64,000 nucleotides of DNA from Cacajao melanocephalus (taxonomy: Eukaryota > Chordata > Mammalia > Primates > Pitheciidae), in the NCBI GenBank assembly GCA_963573385.1, contig CAUYLG010041475.1, forward strand, positions 62,001-126,000, given 5' to 3'. Numbering within the stretch: position 1 is the first letter of the stretch; the number at the start of each line of letters is the position of its first letter. A model generated the notes under the pieces. That model made no database searches. It was not told the origin of the DNA and saw nothing but the letters and a program-made list of their open reading frames with translations. Positions 23,493 to 42,222 of the stretch are shown here, piece by piece. The translations under genes and the position numbers were made by a program.

Positions 23493-26400
23493 TGGGCATC
23501 TTTTGGCTTTGTGTTTGTGTAAACTTTGAGTTTTCTTAAAACTACTAAAGCAGTGAGGAGAAGATGTGTGCTGATACTCTTTTTCCATGTTTCTTGTTTT
23601 TCCCTCCCCCAAAAGTTGTGGAATTAATTTTAAGTAGAAGGAAAAGGGCAGCTTGAGATGTTTAAATTTGACTTAAGTTTTAATTGAAGTTTATTTGCAA
23701 AAAGATGAAAACAGGTGAATAACTTTAGAGGAAAAAAAAAAAAAGGAGAGTCCCTGGTCTTCTCCTTCCTCTTCTAGGGAGAGTTGTAGAACAAAAGGCT
23801 TATTTCATAATCCTAAGGTTTGGAAGCCAAATAAAGAAAACGAAACTGTGAAGATACCATAGTAGTTTTGGTTTCTTATTAGTAGAATAAAGGTGTGATC
23901 TGGCCCCGTGGACCAAGTCAGCAGCAGGAGAGTTCCCAGGGTTTCTCTAAGGTCAGAGGCATGCAGCATTTTCTTCCGTCTTTCCCAGCCTCAGCCACCT
24001 CTCCCTCCTGCCTTTGCCTTCCACTGATGCTTCTTTTGGGCTTGCTTGGGCCACATTGTTTTGTTTTGCTGCCTTTTGAACTCTAAAAATGTAGGTCACA
24101 AATCCAAGTCTGCCTTGCAGACAGTGGCCCTGGTCTTTCCGAACCCTTTGTGCCCCATGAGGCTGTGGGTCTAGTGTGTCTTGGTGACCCAGTTGATGTA
24201 GGGCAGGATGGCCACGCACTGGCATGCCCGCTTATCCCCAAATCAGGCCTTGTTGAATGTGGCAGAGCTCCAGCTCTTTCCAAATATAACGCCTACCAGT
24301 CCCTATGCTGTGAGATAAGAATGAGCAATACCTAAGCAAAATTTTATAGGCAGCTCTCCCTTCCTTTATGTGCTTATACAACCTTTTCGGCACGTGTGTT
24401 GGTACTTACGTGTCAGGGACAATGTGTGATTTTGGTGGAGATGCTTATAATCCAAAGTATTTTCATGGTGGTTACCCAAATAGCACTAGGAAGAACTGAG
24501 ATTTCAGTTTATCCTCCTAATATTTTAATGCTGTATTCAAAGATAGATTTTTTTCCCTCCCAGGTGTGACTTCTGCTCTTTCTGCTCGCCCTCCCCCAAG
24601 CAGCTAGATTTTGCAAACTCTCATCAAGCCACAGGTTGTCAAGGCCTAAAATATTATTTCTGTTGAGTTTATGAAAGGTGTGAGCATAATTGTATTTTTA
24701 GGTAGTGATGTGGAATGCAAACTGAGTTTTCAAAAATACTGGGAAGTACTTCTGAAGAAGAAGGTAGAGAGAAAAAACTTTCCATTGTAACTGTGACCTC
24801 TCCATTCTTCAGCTTAAGCTAAATTTGTTGATACACAGAAAAGGTTTGGGGCTTATTATATTGAATTCATTTCTCAGGCATACTCATTGTTTTGTAAGAA
24901 ATACAACAAAGTTTTTGTTTTTTAAAAACTCAGCAAAGCTACTGGGTACATCGGACCCCTTTGCCATTTCATTGAGACCATTTACATAAGTTTTTGTAGT
25001 TTCGGTAACGTTTATTATTTTATGTTTTCTCTCACAGAAGTATGTTTCTGGAGGGGAGGCAATTTGTTAATACGAATTCTAAATATAGATTGTTTACTCT
25101 AGAAAAGAAAGATCAAAGAAAGCAAAACCATACAGAACTGCCTTCCTACATTTCCCATTCCTAAGACTTTAGGATAAAATCTCCTCTCCTATTTTAAGTT
25201 ACTGCTGTCTAAGGGAGTTTTTTTTGGCATACAACATGAAATTAGTGACCTCTGTGTTTGCACATGGTTATGAGGGGCCTGATGGTGTTCAGGTGCCAAG
25301 CTGCCTTTTTACCTTGTTAGTGATGAGTTTGATAATTCTGCCAGAAATGGATTTTTACATTGATGGGCCAAGTATAGGATATTTTGAGATTCAGTAAGAA
25401 ACATTTTAATAGTGGCAGCCCTGGTCCCCTTCATTCTGTCAGACTGCCCAGATACTGCTTCCCGCCTGTCCTTTTTGTTTAAACTTTCTGTTCTTATTTT
25501 TTTCTTCCTAAAATGTTCCTTTACTTTGAAGAATGCCCCCAAAATTTATAACCTGTCAGTGTGCATTATTTTCCCATGAAGATCAAATGCTTTATTTTCT
25601 ACCTTTCTCTTCTCCATCCTAGTATACCTTAGCATTAAAAACATTTTTATAATACTATTTTTGCTATTGTTTGCCAGTGGATTTTGAGGAATAATGGACC
25701 TCTTTGAGGAAATTTGTGTTGCCTCTTCTCTAGAAAAATGTGGTTACCTAAGACATTTTGCGTGTGATTTGCATATGATTTCAGGGGCTTATGGACTCAT
25801 TAAGTCTCACCCATGGACTCCTGCTTAATGCCCTAAATGAAAAAAAAAAGTTCAGAGTAAAAGTAGGAATGTGGACTCAGAGGTATAGGGGAAAAATGTA
25901 CAGATTACTTGAAAAGTTATGGGTTGGCGAATGAACATCTCAAGTATGTTTTGTAAGTAGGGAAAGAACATTCTTGTTTGTCAAGGGAATGAGAAAGTTG
26001 AAGCAAGAAATGGAAATCGGAGTTGGGGCACTAAGAAGCAACATTTAGAGGAAGGTGGAAGGTAAATAAATGTGTATCTGTCCATAGGCAAAGTTACAGG
26101 GAATTTGGGAGAATCCAGAACACTAGCCTAATTAAACACTTTGTTTAAAAAGTGATCTGTGGTTTTAAAAAAGGATCTGGAAAATATTTAATATACACTG
26201 TCACTCTTTGGGAACTTCAAGATGTGTACTAGCAGATTGAAGCCCCTGAGAAGTCCTACAGTAACAAAACCTGTTTTATATTGTTTAACCCAGCTTATCC
26301 CAAACAGTTTCAGCTCAAAGGGATTTTTTTTTTAACAGAAAACAGTTATCACAACATACTTTGAGAAATAAACTGTTGGACTAAATAAACGAGTCTTTTC

Positions 26401-29400
26401 TAACTCTTGAGAGTCTGAAGTGTGAATGATATCCTGAATCACAATAAGCAGAGAAAATCCCAAAGGACTGGAGAGAAAATTTACTCTGGAGATGGCAGCA
26501 GCTACGTGAGAACAGAACTTGGCCATGCAGTTGTGTCTTAACTTGTCCCAAAAGGGAAGTGCCAGAATGCGGATGATGCCACTGGGCTATATTAGAGACA
26601 CATCAGCTCAGAGGTTGTGTAACTTGTTTCCATGGTTAGATGAGAAAGAGAGCCAGACCTAAGAGTGTCCACTTGAGCCATTAGAAACAGTGTCACCCCA
26701 GAGATTTACTCTTTTCAACTTCTCTGTCCCCATTAAATCCAGAAGCACACCAGGCCGAGAATGGGCAATAGGCTTAAGCACAAAGAGATTGCTTATGATT
26801 CTGCACATGGAAGGCATTTTTCTTTTCAGCTATGAGGATGCTCATTTAAGAGAAATTGCTTTCTTATTAAGCAGAATGATTGTGCTTTTTAAAATTGATC
26901 AGAACATCCCCATGCTGCCTTGTGGTATTTGTACCCATTATGGATAATGACTATGTAAAATTATGGATTCTGTGGGCTAAATTTAAGCTGACAATACAGG
27001 GCAAAAGGGTACTTTGGTTCCATTACACATTGCGTTATCAGTCTCCAGAGTCCATGGAGTTAGGTACTCCATGTTTTAATATGTTTCAATAATTTTTTTA
27101 TACCGATCTTCTGCTGGCTTTGGTGACTTACACTGTAGACCTGTATGTGGCTGTGTTCAGCCATAGCATGTAAGGTGGCCAGAGAGCTAGTTCAGCAACA
27201 AACAGCTATTTCATGTTTCCTCCAAGTTTTAATAAGCACTTAGGTCTGCCTGACTCTTGAGATGTATCACAGAGTTCATCACATGCCACCTATTGTAGTA
27301 CTAAAAGAGGTACTAAAATTAGAATTCATACTTTCGGTGTTTTAAAATCAGCAATTCTTTTCCCTCTGTTGAAGCTATGTATATTTGTTAAATGGTGTCT
27401 TTTAAACCCGTAAATTCTAAGCTAGAATTAATGAACATTCAGATTAAAGTAAGTGAGAAAAAAATAAAAACAAAATTCCTGTCATCAAGTTTGAGGTTCC
27501 CAGTTATTTAGTGGGGCATGTGTCTTCCATTAAAGATATAGTTTGCATGCAGTTAATAATGTACAACACTGTGGGTTCTCTCTGCTTTCATCCTTGCCTT
27601 CTTCCTCCCTACTCTTCCCTCTTCCATCTGCCTCTATTTGGGGAGAGAAAAGTCCCATGCATCTTTCTGCTTTTCTAGAATTTGTTCTTTGGTAGTTTCT
27701 TCATCAACTTGAGTCACGTCAGCCCTAGAGGAGGAATGGATTGACTGAATTCTGCTGACTTGTTGCTACCCAGCTCTGCTGATAGGGACATTTGCAGGGT
27801 GGGGATGACAGGGGATTACCAAGCAGTTGCTGAGTGATAAACTGAACTGAGGTAGCCACAAGCAGGATACGTAAAAAAGAACCACTGGCACGCACTGACC
27901 CATTGGTTTGAACCAGCTGTCTATGCTGGGCCTTGGTGGGAAATGGGGAAAAAAGAAAAAAATCTAGAGCTTTCTCTTGAACAAAGTTAAGCACAGCATG
28001 AGTCAGAAACATAATTCCAAATGGTTTGGGGCTGAACAGATTTTGTTGGGGGGAGGTAAGTGTTACACGTTTTATGGTGATTGACTTACTGGAAATTCAC
28101 CATCATGGAAACAGAAATTTAGGGAAAAATTCTAAATGTATTCTGGGAAACCTCTCATTCATGAAATTGGTTTGGCAGACAAATGGCTTCCAGGAATGCC
28201 TAACCAGGTCATTGCTTTATATGGCAAGATGTGGATGGTTGATAACCTGTTGACCTGGTGGTCATTGGAGACTGTCCACCCAGGGCAGCGGTCTCTGTAT
28301 ACTACTCCACCTTCATGCTGACTTAGCGTGATGGCCAGCAAGGAGTTTCTCTGATTCTTGTCTGGGCATATTCTTTCTCTTTCCCTTTTCTTTTTTTTAT
28401 ACAACTAATAAAAAGATTGCTAACAGTTACTACATAGGAAACTTGAGATGTAAACAGAGTTCATTAGAAAATGGGATGAGAGCTGTTTTTATTTCTAGAT
28501 CAGAGTAACTTTGTGAGAGTAAGCTGTTTTTTATTCCCTGTTCTCCATCTTCCTTTTACTCTGTTATTAGTCCTGTTAATAAGTAAATGACCCTTCTGAA
28601 TTGAAACGGGGTTGGGACTGCTCTTTAAAAACATAACCTTTTTATTTGGATTTTCTTTAACATAGGCTAATATTATTAAAAGAAAAGAAATCTTGGTAGG
28701 TATTAACTTTGTTGCTTATCTAGGACTAAGAAATATATTAACTTTTATACATCTCAGCTCTCAGCTGTGTCTAGAATGTTGTATATGTATGTAGTTTGTG
28801 GGTTTATGTTTTGAATACATTATTTCTTATTGGAATGGTGCTCAACATTTTATTTAGGAAGCAGCATAGTCGAAGATTATTGGCTTTTCATAATGCTTTC
28901 CTAATGACCCCTCCCTCAGTAAGTGCCTTGCCCTGGGGCTCGGTAAGAGTGTTGTGTTTCCACAAACATGCTTCCTCGTGGTCTTTTCTCTCATGGTCAG
29001 TCACAGAGGCTTTCCCAGGTTTAGTGTGCCAACTTCTGACTGCAAATGGGTCTCGTTTTCTAAAATCCTTCCCCCATTCTTCCTTAAGAAAAAATCTTAG
29101 TCTATTAAAAATCTGCCTCACAAACATAGAAATGCTTCAGAATAAGTACCCGAGTAGCAAGCCTACTCCATGTCTACCAGATATCATGGTTTCTGTTAAG
29201 GGCCATCCCATTTCTTCAGGCAGATTCTTTCTTCTTCCTCCCATCCCACTTACTTTTCACTTGGGAAGGTGGATTGTCCGGTCTCAAGTTTCCTTCCAGA
29301 ATAGAACCATATTTCAGCAAAATATTGGGTGGCTGGTTCTTTTCTTCAAGACTTACGTGTGCCTGTGTTGGTCCTTTATGTGAGGAAAGTTGAGTTGCTG

Positions 29401-29714
29401 CCTGGTACCACTTGCCCATAGATCTGAGGGGTAAGCAGGTTTTAATGGACTAAGTTGTTTTTTTTCCTTTTTCTTTTTTTTTTTTAAATAAGGAGGGTGG
29501 GAGGAGGATTTTAGAAAACTAGATCCATTGGCCTGCAGTTAGAAGTTGGAACACTGAACCTGGGAAAGCTTCTGTGGTAGCTGACCATGAGGAAAAAGAC
29601 TACTTTAGTGACTACTGACATAACCTGGTTTGTGTTACCTGTGAGGACTAGTTTCACACAAATTGATGTTCCTTAGATATAAGCTTTTACAACTTTTATT
29701 TCCTCCCATTATAA
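23493..29714. other. 6.2 kb of single-copy sequence
   Basis: This is the longest stretch without a recognisable transposon. It contains short A-rich runs (23730-23745, 25840-25850), poly-T at 29458-29485 and a 195-codon open frame at 28796-29383 with no known domain. No exon with both good splice signals was found, and no CpG island or RNA gene is visible. Confidence 0.45.
28796..29383 (+). other. Longest open frame in the window, likely chance
   Basis: A 195-codon ATG-to-stop frame lies in non-repeat DNA. The first 20 residues are hydrophobic (MWVYVLNTLFLIGMVLNILF), followed by a basic RKQHSRR stretch, so it superficially resembles a signal-anchor start. I recognise no domain, the composition is rich in Ser, Leu and Phe as expected of random AT-rich DNA, and no Kozak context or promoter is evident. 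I do not call it a gene. Confidence 0.15.
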
Positions 29715-29725
29715 AAGTATGTGTG

Positions 29726-31520
<1,795 letters not shown>

Positions 31521-31527
31521 TCTTTGT

Positions 31528-33949
<2,422 letters not shown>

Positions 33950-34130
33950 ATTAATAAATTTCGAGCATTCAGTATGTGTCCAACACTGTACTATGTCTTT
34001 TACTTACAGTATTTCTAATCTACACTTTGGAAGTTGCTAATTTCTCAGAAAAAGAAACAGAGGCTTAGCTCAATTAAAAGCTTGCCTAAAATGACACTCT
34101 GGTAAATAAGAGTGGGATTACAGGTCTGAT
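33950..34130 (-). repeat. MIR, antisense
   Basis: CGAGCATTCAGTATGTGTCCAACACTG, then AGAAAAAGAAACAGAGGCTTAGC, then AAGAGTGGGATTACAGGTCTG follow the antisense MIR order. Diverged. Confidence 0.75.
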
Positions 34131-35669
34131 TTTCTTTATTTCATAAATGGTTCAGTGATGATTGGAATTATCCTAGAAGGGAATGATTTGTTTGTTTTTG
34201 TTTTATGTAGCACAGGACATGTCAGGATGTTTCTTGTTTTGATTACCTGCTTAGATAAAGTAAGGGTCCAGTCCAGGGGACTGAATGGTTCTGAGAGGGA
34301 GGCATGGAAATGCAGCATGAGGCAAATTCACATGTAGGACAGCAAATTAGACAAAAATTAAGTTGAAAGGAGAAGTCACAAGATCCAATTATTTTGTTCA
34401 ATGTGGTGCTTTCAAATCACTCAAAAGACCAAAAAAAAAAAAAAACTTATTATTTTGTCATGTGAGCGTGTGATCCTGCGTAGTTAATTGCTTTGCAAAT
34501 TGTCATTGGTAAAATGCTTTGGAGGTTTTTCTGTAAGAGTTAGAAGTAAATTAAAATAGTTAGTGCCACAAAGAAACTTTGGTGTGAAACAGAACAATTA
34601 TAATTTAAAAGAGGTGGGGCAGGATGAGAAAACAACTAATTTGGTATTGAGGGTTTGAAGACTGGAGTTTTGTAGAGTATGCTGGGAGACTCATCAGAGC
34701 CTCTTCCCTGGTTGTCAGTAATGTTCTTGTCAGTTAATGCCTAATTGCTGCTCTTGCCTAGAAATCCAGAAGCTCTGGAATTGAGAAGATCTCTCTGAAT
34801 CCAGTTCCACAGTATGATCAGCCCCTTTGTTCATCCCACAGACCGTACCCTTCCTAAAGGCAGTTCGTTGGCAAGTCTGTCTGGTAGGGTGGTGTTTTCT
34901 GCACAGTAATCAGGCCTCTGCAATTGTGATATTCCTCCCCTTTCCTCTAAACTCTTTGGGTTCTTGACACACATTGCAATGCCACTGGTATAACAAAAAA
35001 TCAAAAGGAGAAAAGGAGAAAATGTCTTCTCAAGTTTGATGTGTCTGCACAGTCTTGCCAGGCTATGACTAAGTCTTATCTACAGGAGACTCCATGAAAA
35101 ACCTTCTCCTCTTCCCAGGAAGCAGCCTTATGAACAAGCAGGTTCAGAAAGCTAGGGACTGACAAACTTTTCTAGTCCTTTTGCCAGCCTGTTCTGCTTT
35201 TACCAAGAGTTTAGTGACAGGACTACCTGTTTTAAATAGTTAAAATTTGTATTTTGATCACCTTTAGCACGTGCTACTTTGCACAGCCCTTTTTAAAGCC
35301 TTATGTAATCTACCTATCTGACCACTGTTATGTGTGATTTTCATTTTTGTTGCCTGATGTGACAGGAGGGGGTGAGGGTGGGAGTCCAGAGAAAGTTGAA
35401 GAAGACAGTGCTGGTTCTGCCACCAGATGTGTTTTTTTTCTTGTTTGTTTTTATTTTGTTATGTGTAAAAAAAAAAACAAATAAACGTTTGGGATATTAG
35501 GGTATTTTGGAGCAAGGTGTTGTCACTGTTTCTCAGACTTGGGGAATTGAGAACGCATAGCCTTTTTAATTATTAACTTGTATGTTTTGACTTTCATACC
35601 TGAAAGGTCATACTTAAGAGATGAAAGAATTTTTATCCCAAATTGAAATGCTGTAGAAGAATAATATTT
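34131..35669. other. 1.5 kb of single-copy sequence
   Basis: No gene or clear repeat. An A16 run lies near 34431-34445. A G-rich stretch at 35366-35383 has only three long G runs. Confidence 0.45.
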
Positions 35670-36274
<605 letters not shown>

Positions 36275-36405
36275 TTTGTTCACTCAATAAATATTTATTG
36301 ATGCTTACTATGTGCTAGCTCCTGTTAGAGGGTTGGGGAAAAAATACATCAGTGAACAAAAGATAAAATCTCCCTGCCTAAAAGATCCCATCTTAATAGA
36401 AATGT
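36275..36405 (-). repeat. L2 3' end, antisense
   Basis: CACTCAATAAATATTTATTGATGCTTACTATGTGC, then CATCAGTGAACAAAAGATAAAATCTCCCTGCC gives the antisense L2 3' end order (ending of the element, 'gtgccaggcactg', 'cagtgaacaaaacagac', 'ccctgcc'). Confidence 0.75.
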
Positions 36406-37340
36406 ATGTTCTTTAACAGTAGATTATTATCCTGGAAGAACTAATCTTTATCATTGCCAGTTTCTTCAGAGCAGTGGCATTTGGAGAGTCGGTGGCAGGT
36501 CTGGCCTTCAGTCCTGCCCCTATTTACTGCCATTTTCAAGGACCTTGGGGATTGTAGAATGGTAGAGTTGAAAGACAGGTGGAAATTCTAGTCCAGTTCC
36601 CTCATTTTATTCGTCAGAAGTAATGTACAAATTCATATGCATATTCCCAGTGGGCCTTAAGATCACCTCAAGTTTCTCTCTATCTCAAACTGAGAATCAT
36701 CTTTAGAATACTTGAGTGGAATGAGATTTCTAGTTCAGCCCTTTGGAAAACTGATGCTTGGATAAATTAAGTGACACTCTCACTTTGTTTAAAGATGATT
36801 GAGAATTGGCTATCAGTGGCCTATTTTCTGGTCTTACAGGTAGTTCTGCCAAAGAGGCTAATTTCTAACTGGGAAATGTCTTTTGTCCCCAGAGGGAAAT
36901 GTAACACCAACTAGATTGGAGGCACGATCCTAAATAGAGGGATACTCAGAGAACTTTACAGAACTTTTTGGGTTAAAAAACCAACTGCTCTTTCCTGGTG
37001 CTACTGCAGTTTCTCTATCAAAAACAAAATCCAGAAACAAAAATGCTCTGACAGAAACCAAGAAACCAAATATCCTACCTGCTAGCCAACTCTATGGTTT
37101 CTGAACAGAGTGTACCATTTAGGATCCCGTTTAGCTGTCTTCGGTTTTATTTGAAAACTACTCCATTGTGGTTACAAGTGGAAAACAATTTAAAGGCTCT
37201 TCTTTGGCCTTGGTACTTTTATAGGGTTTCACATTTCTAATAATAAACTCTAAAGAAAGTTTGAAGAAATATGCTATTCTCAGAGAGGGGTTGGGGGTAA
37301 GCTTAACTTCTTATTTTTCTCTGTCCCTCCCCTCCCAAAG
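36406..37340. other. Single-copy sequence upstream of the exon candidate
   Basis: No gene. Two old MIR-like or related fragments may lie at about 36545-36615 (TCTAGTCCAGTTCCCTCATTTTATT) and 36725-36790 (AACTGATGCTTGGATAAATTAAGTGAC). From 37301 the sequence becomes a branch site and pyrimidine tract for the exon candidate. Confidence 0.4.
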
Positions 37341-37344
37341 TCAG

Positions 37345-37405
37345 AAAACTGGCCGTAAATTCCTGGGACAGATTTGTTTCAACCTCAGGACAGTTGCTTA
37401 AGCAG
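37345..37405 (+). other. Candidate internal exon, 61 nt
   Basis: A branch-site-like CTTAAC (A at 37306) is followed by a long pyrimidine tract, 37308-37337 (ending TCCCTCCCCTCCC), and AG acceptors at 37339-37340 and 37343-37344. The 61-nt body ends CAG (37403-37405), followed by GTAAGTAT, almost perfectly complementary to U1 snRNA. Two frames contain stops; the third is open throughout and reads KLAVNSWDRFVSTSGQLLKQ, entering at phase 2 and leaving at phase 0. I do not recognise the peptide. It could equally be a non-coding or cryptic exon. It is the best gene-like signal in the window. Confidence 0.35.
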
Positions 37406-39364
37406 GTAAGTATAGAACATGTTTCCTTTTGTTAACACTGAGGTTGCCACAGTACTTGGCCAGCTGTGGAGGTTTGTGAGCTGAACCTCAAGCTATTAAG
37501 AATGCCTTTGGTTGCTTTTGCCTTAATCCAAATGGACAGTTATCAGAGGACATGATGTAGAAGAGGTTATTGGAGGTTAGTTCTTAAAGGTCTTTAAGAT
37601 CAGCCTACGGTAATTCACATTCAGTACAGCTATGGTTTATAACTGGTAAGCTCAGTAAATGGATTATCTCTAAGCCTTACTATTTTTAACCTTACCCCCC
37701 AAATAAATGGTGAATTGTCACGTCACTTCCAAAAGGTTTTATTTTAATGAGTGTTTAGAGACTAGACAGATGTCACTTTGTTCCTGGAGAAGTAAGTGAG
37801 CGGGAATGGTTGTGGTGACTGAGGGCACTGTCTACTGTTGTGGGAGAGGCACGAGGATGTTTCACACCTGGTTGCTGATGGGCCTGGGTTCTAGGCCAGG
37901 TTTAGATGCTTAGTATCTGAGTCACCTAGGGCAAAGTTGTAAAGCCCTGCTCTTGATCTCTCAGCTTTAAAATTAGCCAAAATGCGATTTGCCCTATTAC
38001 TTTTCAAAGTGGTGATGAAAAGACACTAGTGAGGTTGCAGGTGGTATTGTTAAGAAGGGAAGCAGGAAGACTGAGCAGCAGATAGGCCTGTGAATTTGTT
38101 TCTCACTGCGTCTCTCTTTATGTAACCCTATGGATCGCCTGTAAGCCTAAGGTATTTGTGTTTCTGGGTTAGCCACTTGTGCCAATAAAGTGATCTCTCT
38201 TAAACTGGAAAGCAGTTTGGAGTTCTCACTTGTTTCTTCAGGACATATAATTACAGATCTTGGAGTTGTAGTTAGGGCTTTATATCACACATATGAATAT
38301 GCTGCTAACACGCTGGAAGACTTAACTGTTAACAGCAGTGCTCCTTCTTGCCTAGGCTAGAGTTCTTTCATTAAACTCAGGAGATATGCTTGTTGAATTT
38401 TTGAAAAAATGTACACATACATGCACACATACGTACATTTTGGAAAAGAAAACAGTTGGGGGAAACCTGTCACCACTCCTCTTAACTTACGTGAGTTATT
38501 TCAGATTTGGTCATATATGCATGTATTGTTTGCTTAGCTACAGTAAGAGATTTTTGGCACTTTGCTTTGTATCCCCTTCCACTACCCATATACAGGCTTT
38601 ACAGTGGGTATTTAAAATAATTGCTTGAATAGGACAAGGGTTGAATGGGTTTATAATTTATTTATTTCCCCATTGGAGAGCCCTTGGTTTTTTTCTTCTT
38701 TATTTTAATATTCTTTAATATTATAGTTATTGTTTTTGCAATTCAAAAATAAAAAGACAATCAAGAGTCCTACAAGTTGCTTAGATTTCTGTTAATAATT
38801 GTGGACTCCTGATCAGGAACTCAGAGTAAACTGGCCACGGGGAAATTTGCCTCACAGGAAACTCAGTAGAATTAAAAGGAGAGGATTCAGTGTTGTTACC
38901 TACAAATGAAAGTCATGGGACTGGGCCTCTCAGCTTCATAGGCTGAGCCTCTTCACCTTTGTGCCCTGAGAGGAAAAACGAATGGAGCTTTCTGGGTTTT
39001 GTGTGCCTCTGTGTTTTGGTTTTTAAGAGAGAACGCATTCACACTCTGTTGTCTTTGCAAGTAGATAGAAATGATAGGACAGGGACTGGGTGAAGTTTGA
39101 GGCATGTAAATACAGTTTAAAATAATACAGTGAGTAGCCCTCCCCATTTCTTATTGTTCATACCTTTTGTTCCTGTTCCTCCCTCCACATCTTATAATCC
39201 GGAAAAGATAAAAACTCTTTTCCTATAATCCTGCTATTTTTGTGGCATTTGGATAATTTTACAGTGACACAAAATTGCCTTCCTATTTTTAAACTCTGGT
39301 GATTTATTTTGAAATTTACCTGTGGAAAACAATCGTAGTTATTGAGTAGTAATTTGAAAACACT
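37406..39364. other. 2 kb of single-copy sequence, possible MIR piece
   Basis: No gene. A weak sense MIR match may lie at 37880-38060 (GAGTCACCTAGGGCAAAGTTGTAAAG, TCTCAGCTTTAAAATTAGCC). A short CA/TA-rich run is at 38409-38437. Confidence 0.4.
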
Positions 39365-41697
39365 AAAATTTATCAATTTAAGTATATAATTTGAGTTTTA
39401 GTGAATGTATACGCATTCACTAACACCGCCATCATGATTAAACATTTCAAACATTTTATCACAAAAATTCCCTCGTGGCTTATTTTCATGAGTTCCTCTT
39501 CCTCCCCTCACTCACCCACAGCTGCTGAGCTGCTTTTTGCCTTTTCTAGAATTTCGTATAAATGGAGAGTCATACTATATGTAGCCCTTTGTGTTAGCAT
39601 CTTTTACTTAGTAGAGTGCATTTGAGATTCATCCATGCCTTTTATCAGTGGCTCATTCTTTTAATTGCTGAGAAGTATGCCACTGTAGTATGGATATTCT
39701 GTTATAGAAATGTACCACAATATTTTATCCATTCACCAGGGGATAGACGTTTGGGTTGTTTCCAGTTTTTGACAGTTATGAATAAAACTGCTATTAATAT
39801 CTATGTTCAAGACTTTTGGGGATATATTTATTCATTTATTTGTGATAAATACCTAGGAGTAGGACTGCTGGGTGATAAGTACAGTGTATATGTAACTTTA
39901 TAAGAAACCGCCAAACTGTTTTCCAGAGTAGATGTACTATTTTGCATTTTTGTCAGCAATGTATGAGAGTTCTACTTGTTTCACATCCCCTCCAGCACAT
40001 GTAATTGCCAGTATTTTTGCTTTTATCCATTGTGGAATGTCGTGAGTATGTAGTGGTAGATATCCCATTGTAATTTTAAGTTGTATTTACTTAATGATTA
40101 ATAATGTTATACATCTTTTCATGTGCTAATTTGTAAATTGTGTATCTTTGGTGAAGTGTCTATTGAAATCTTTTGCCTTTTTAAAAAATATATAAGATTA
40201 CTGTATATGCACTATTCAGTTAGGAATTACTTATGTATTCTGAATATACATCTTTTATCAGAAATAAGTATTTTGCAGGTATTTTTTCCTGTTTGTGGAT
40301 TGCTTATTCATTTTGTTAACACCATCCTAACAACTGAAGAGTTAAGTTTTAGCTCTTAAATTTAAGTCTTTGATCCATTTGGAGATAATTTTAATATTTT
40401 GTGTAAGAGTCTAGATTCATTTATCCATTGAACTTCCTTGACACCTTTGTATATTTCTAGACCCTCTGTTCTATTGATTACATGTTTTTTTTTCTTATAC
40501 TGATACCACATTGGTCTTTATTACTGTAGCTTTATTTCATCAGGTAGTGTAACTTTTCCAATTCAGTTCTTTTTCAAAATCATTTGGACTGTTCTAGATA
40601 TAATTAAATTGGATTTCTCTCAGCAGTGTTTTATATGTTTTAAAAACACAATTCTTACATATCTTTTGTGAAATTTATTCCAAAAACTTTATATTTTGAT
40701 GCTATTGTAAATGGTATTTTAAAAAGTAATTTCCAATTGTTTAGTATGTAGGAATATAATTAATTGGATTTTGTGTATTGACAGTTACTCTTGTAACTTT
40801 GCTAAACTCATGTATTAGTTGTAATACCCTTTTTGTAGATTCCTTAGGATTTTTTTACATTGATGATCATGTCTATAAATAAAGTTTTCTTCCTTTCTAA
40901 TATATACTGTATACCCTTTATTTCTTTTTCTTGCTTTATTTCACTAGCCAGGACCTCCAGTACATTGTTGAATGGCAGTGGTGAAAGCAAAGATCCTTGC
41001 CATTTTTCCCATCTTAAGGGGAAAGCATTCAGTCTTTCACTGTTAAGTGTGATATTAGGTGTAAGTTTGTCACATATTTCCTTTATCAGGCTGAGGTGGT
41101 TTTCTCTATTCCTATATGTTGAGTAGTTTTTGTTTTTTAAATTATGAGTGGGTATTGAATTTTGTCAGATGCGTTTTCCTCACCTGTTGAGATGATCAGA
41201 TGGTTTTTATTTTTTAGTCTTTTAATACGATGAAATATATTGACTGATTTGCAATGTTAAACCAACCTTACATTCCTGGGATAAATCCCACTTGGTCATG
41301 ATATGTTGTCGTGAGATTCAAGTAGCTAAAATTTTGTTAAGGATTCTTCTGTCTGTCTTCATGAGGAATATTGATCTATAAATTTCTTATATCTTTGCCT
41401 GATTCATGGTACCAGGGTGATGGTGGTCTCATAACATGAGTTGGAAAGTGTTTTCTGTTCTGCTTTTTGGTAGCACTGTACTATCTCTTCTTTAAACGTT
41501 TGGTAGAATTCAACAGCAGTGAAGCCATCAGAGCCTAGAGTTTTTTTGTGTGTGAAAAAATGTCTAATTCATTTCATAGATACTGTGCTGTTGGCTTGTC
41601 TGTTTCTTCTTGAGTGAGTTTTGGTACATTGTGTCTTTTAAGGAATTTGCCCATTTTATTTAAGTTATCTAATTTATGAGCATAAAGTCATTTATAA

Positions 41698-42222
<525 letters not shown>

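Noticed and set aside
37759..37791. Possible 33-nt exon between GTGTTTAG and GAA|GTAAGTGA
   Set aside because: The pyrimidine tract is broken by purines and the donor lacks G at -1; much weaker than the site at 37345.
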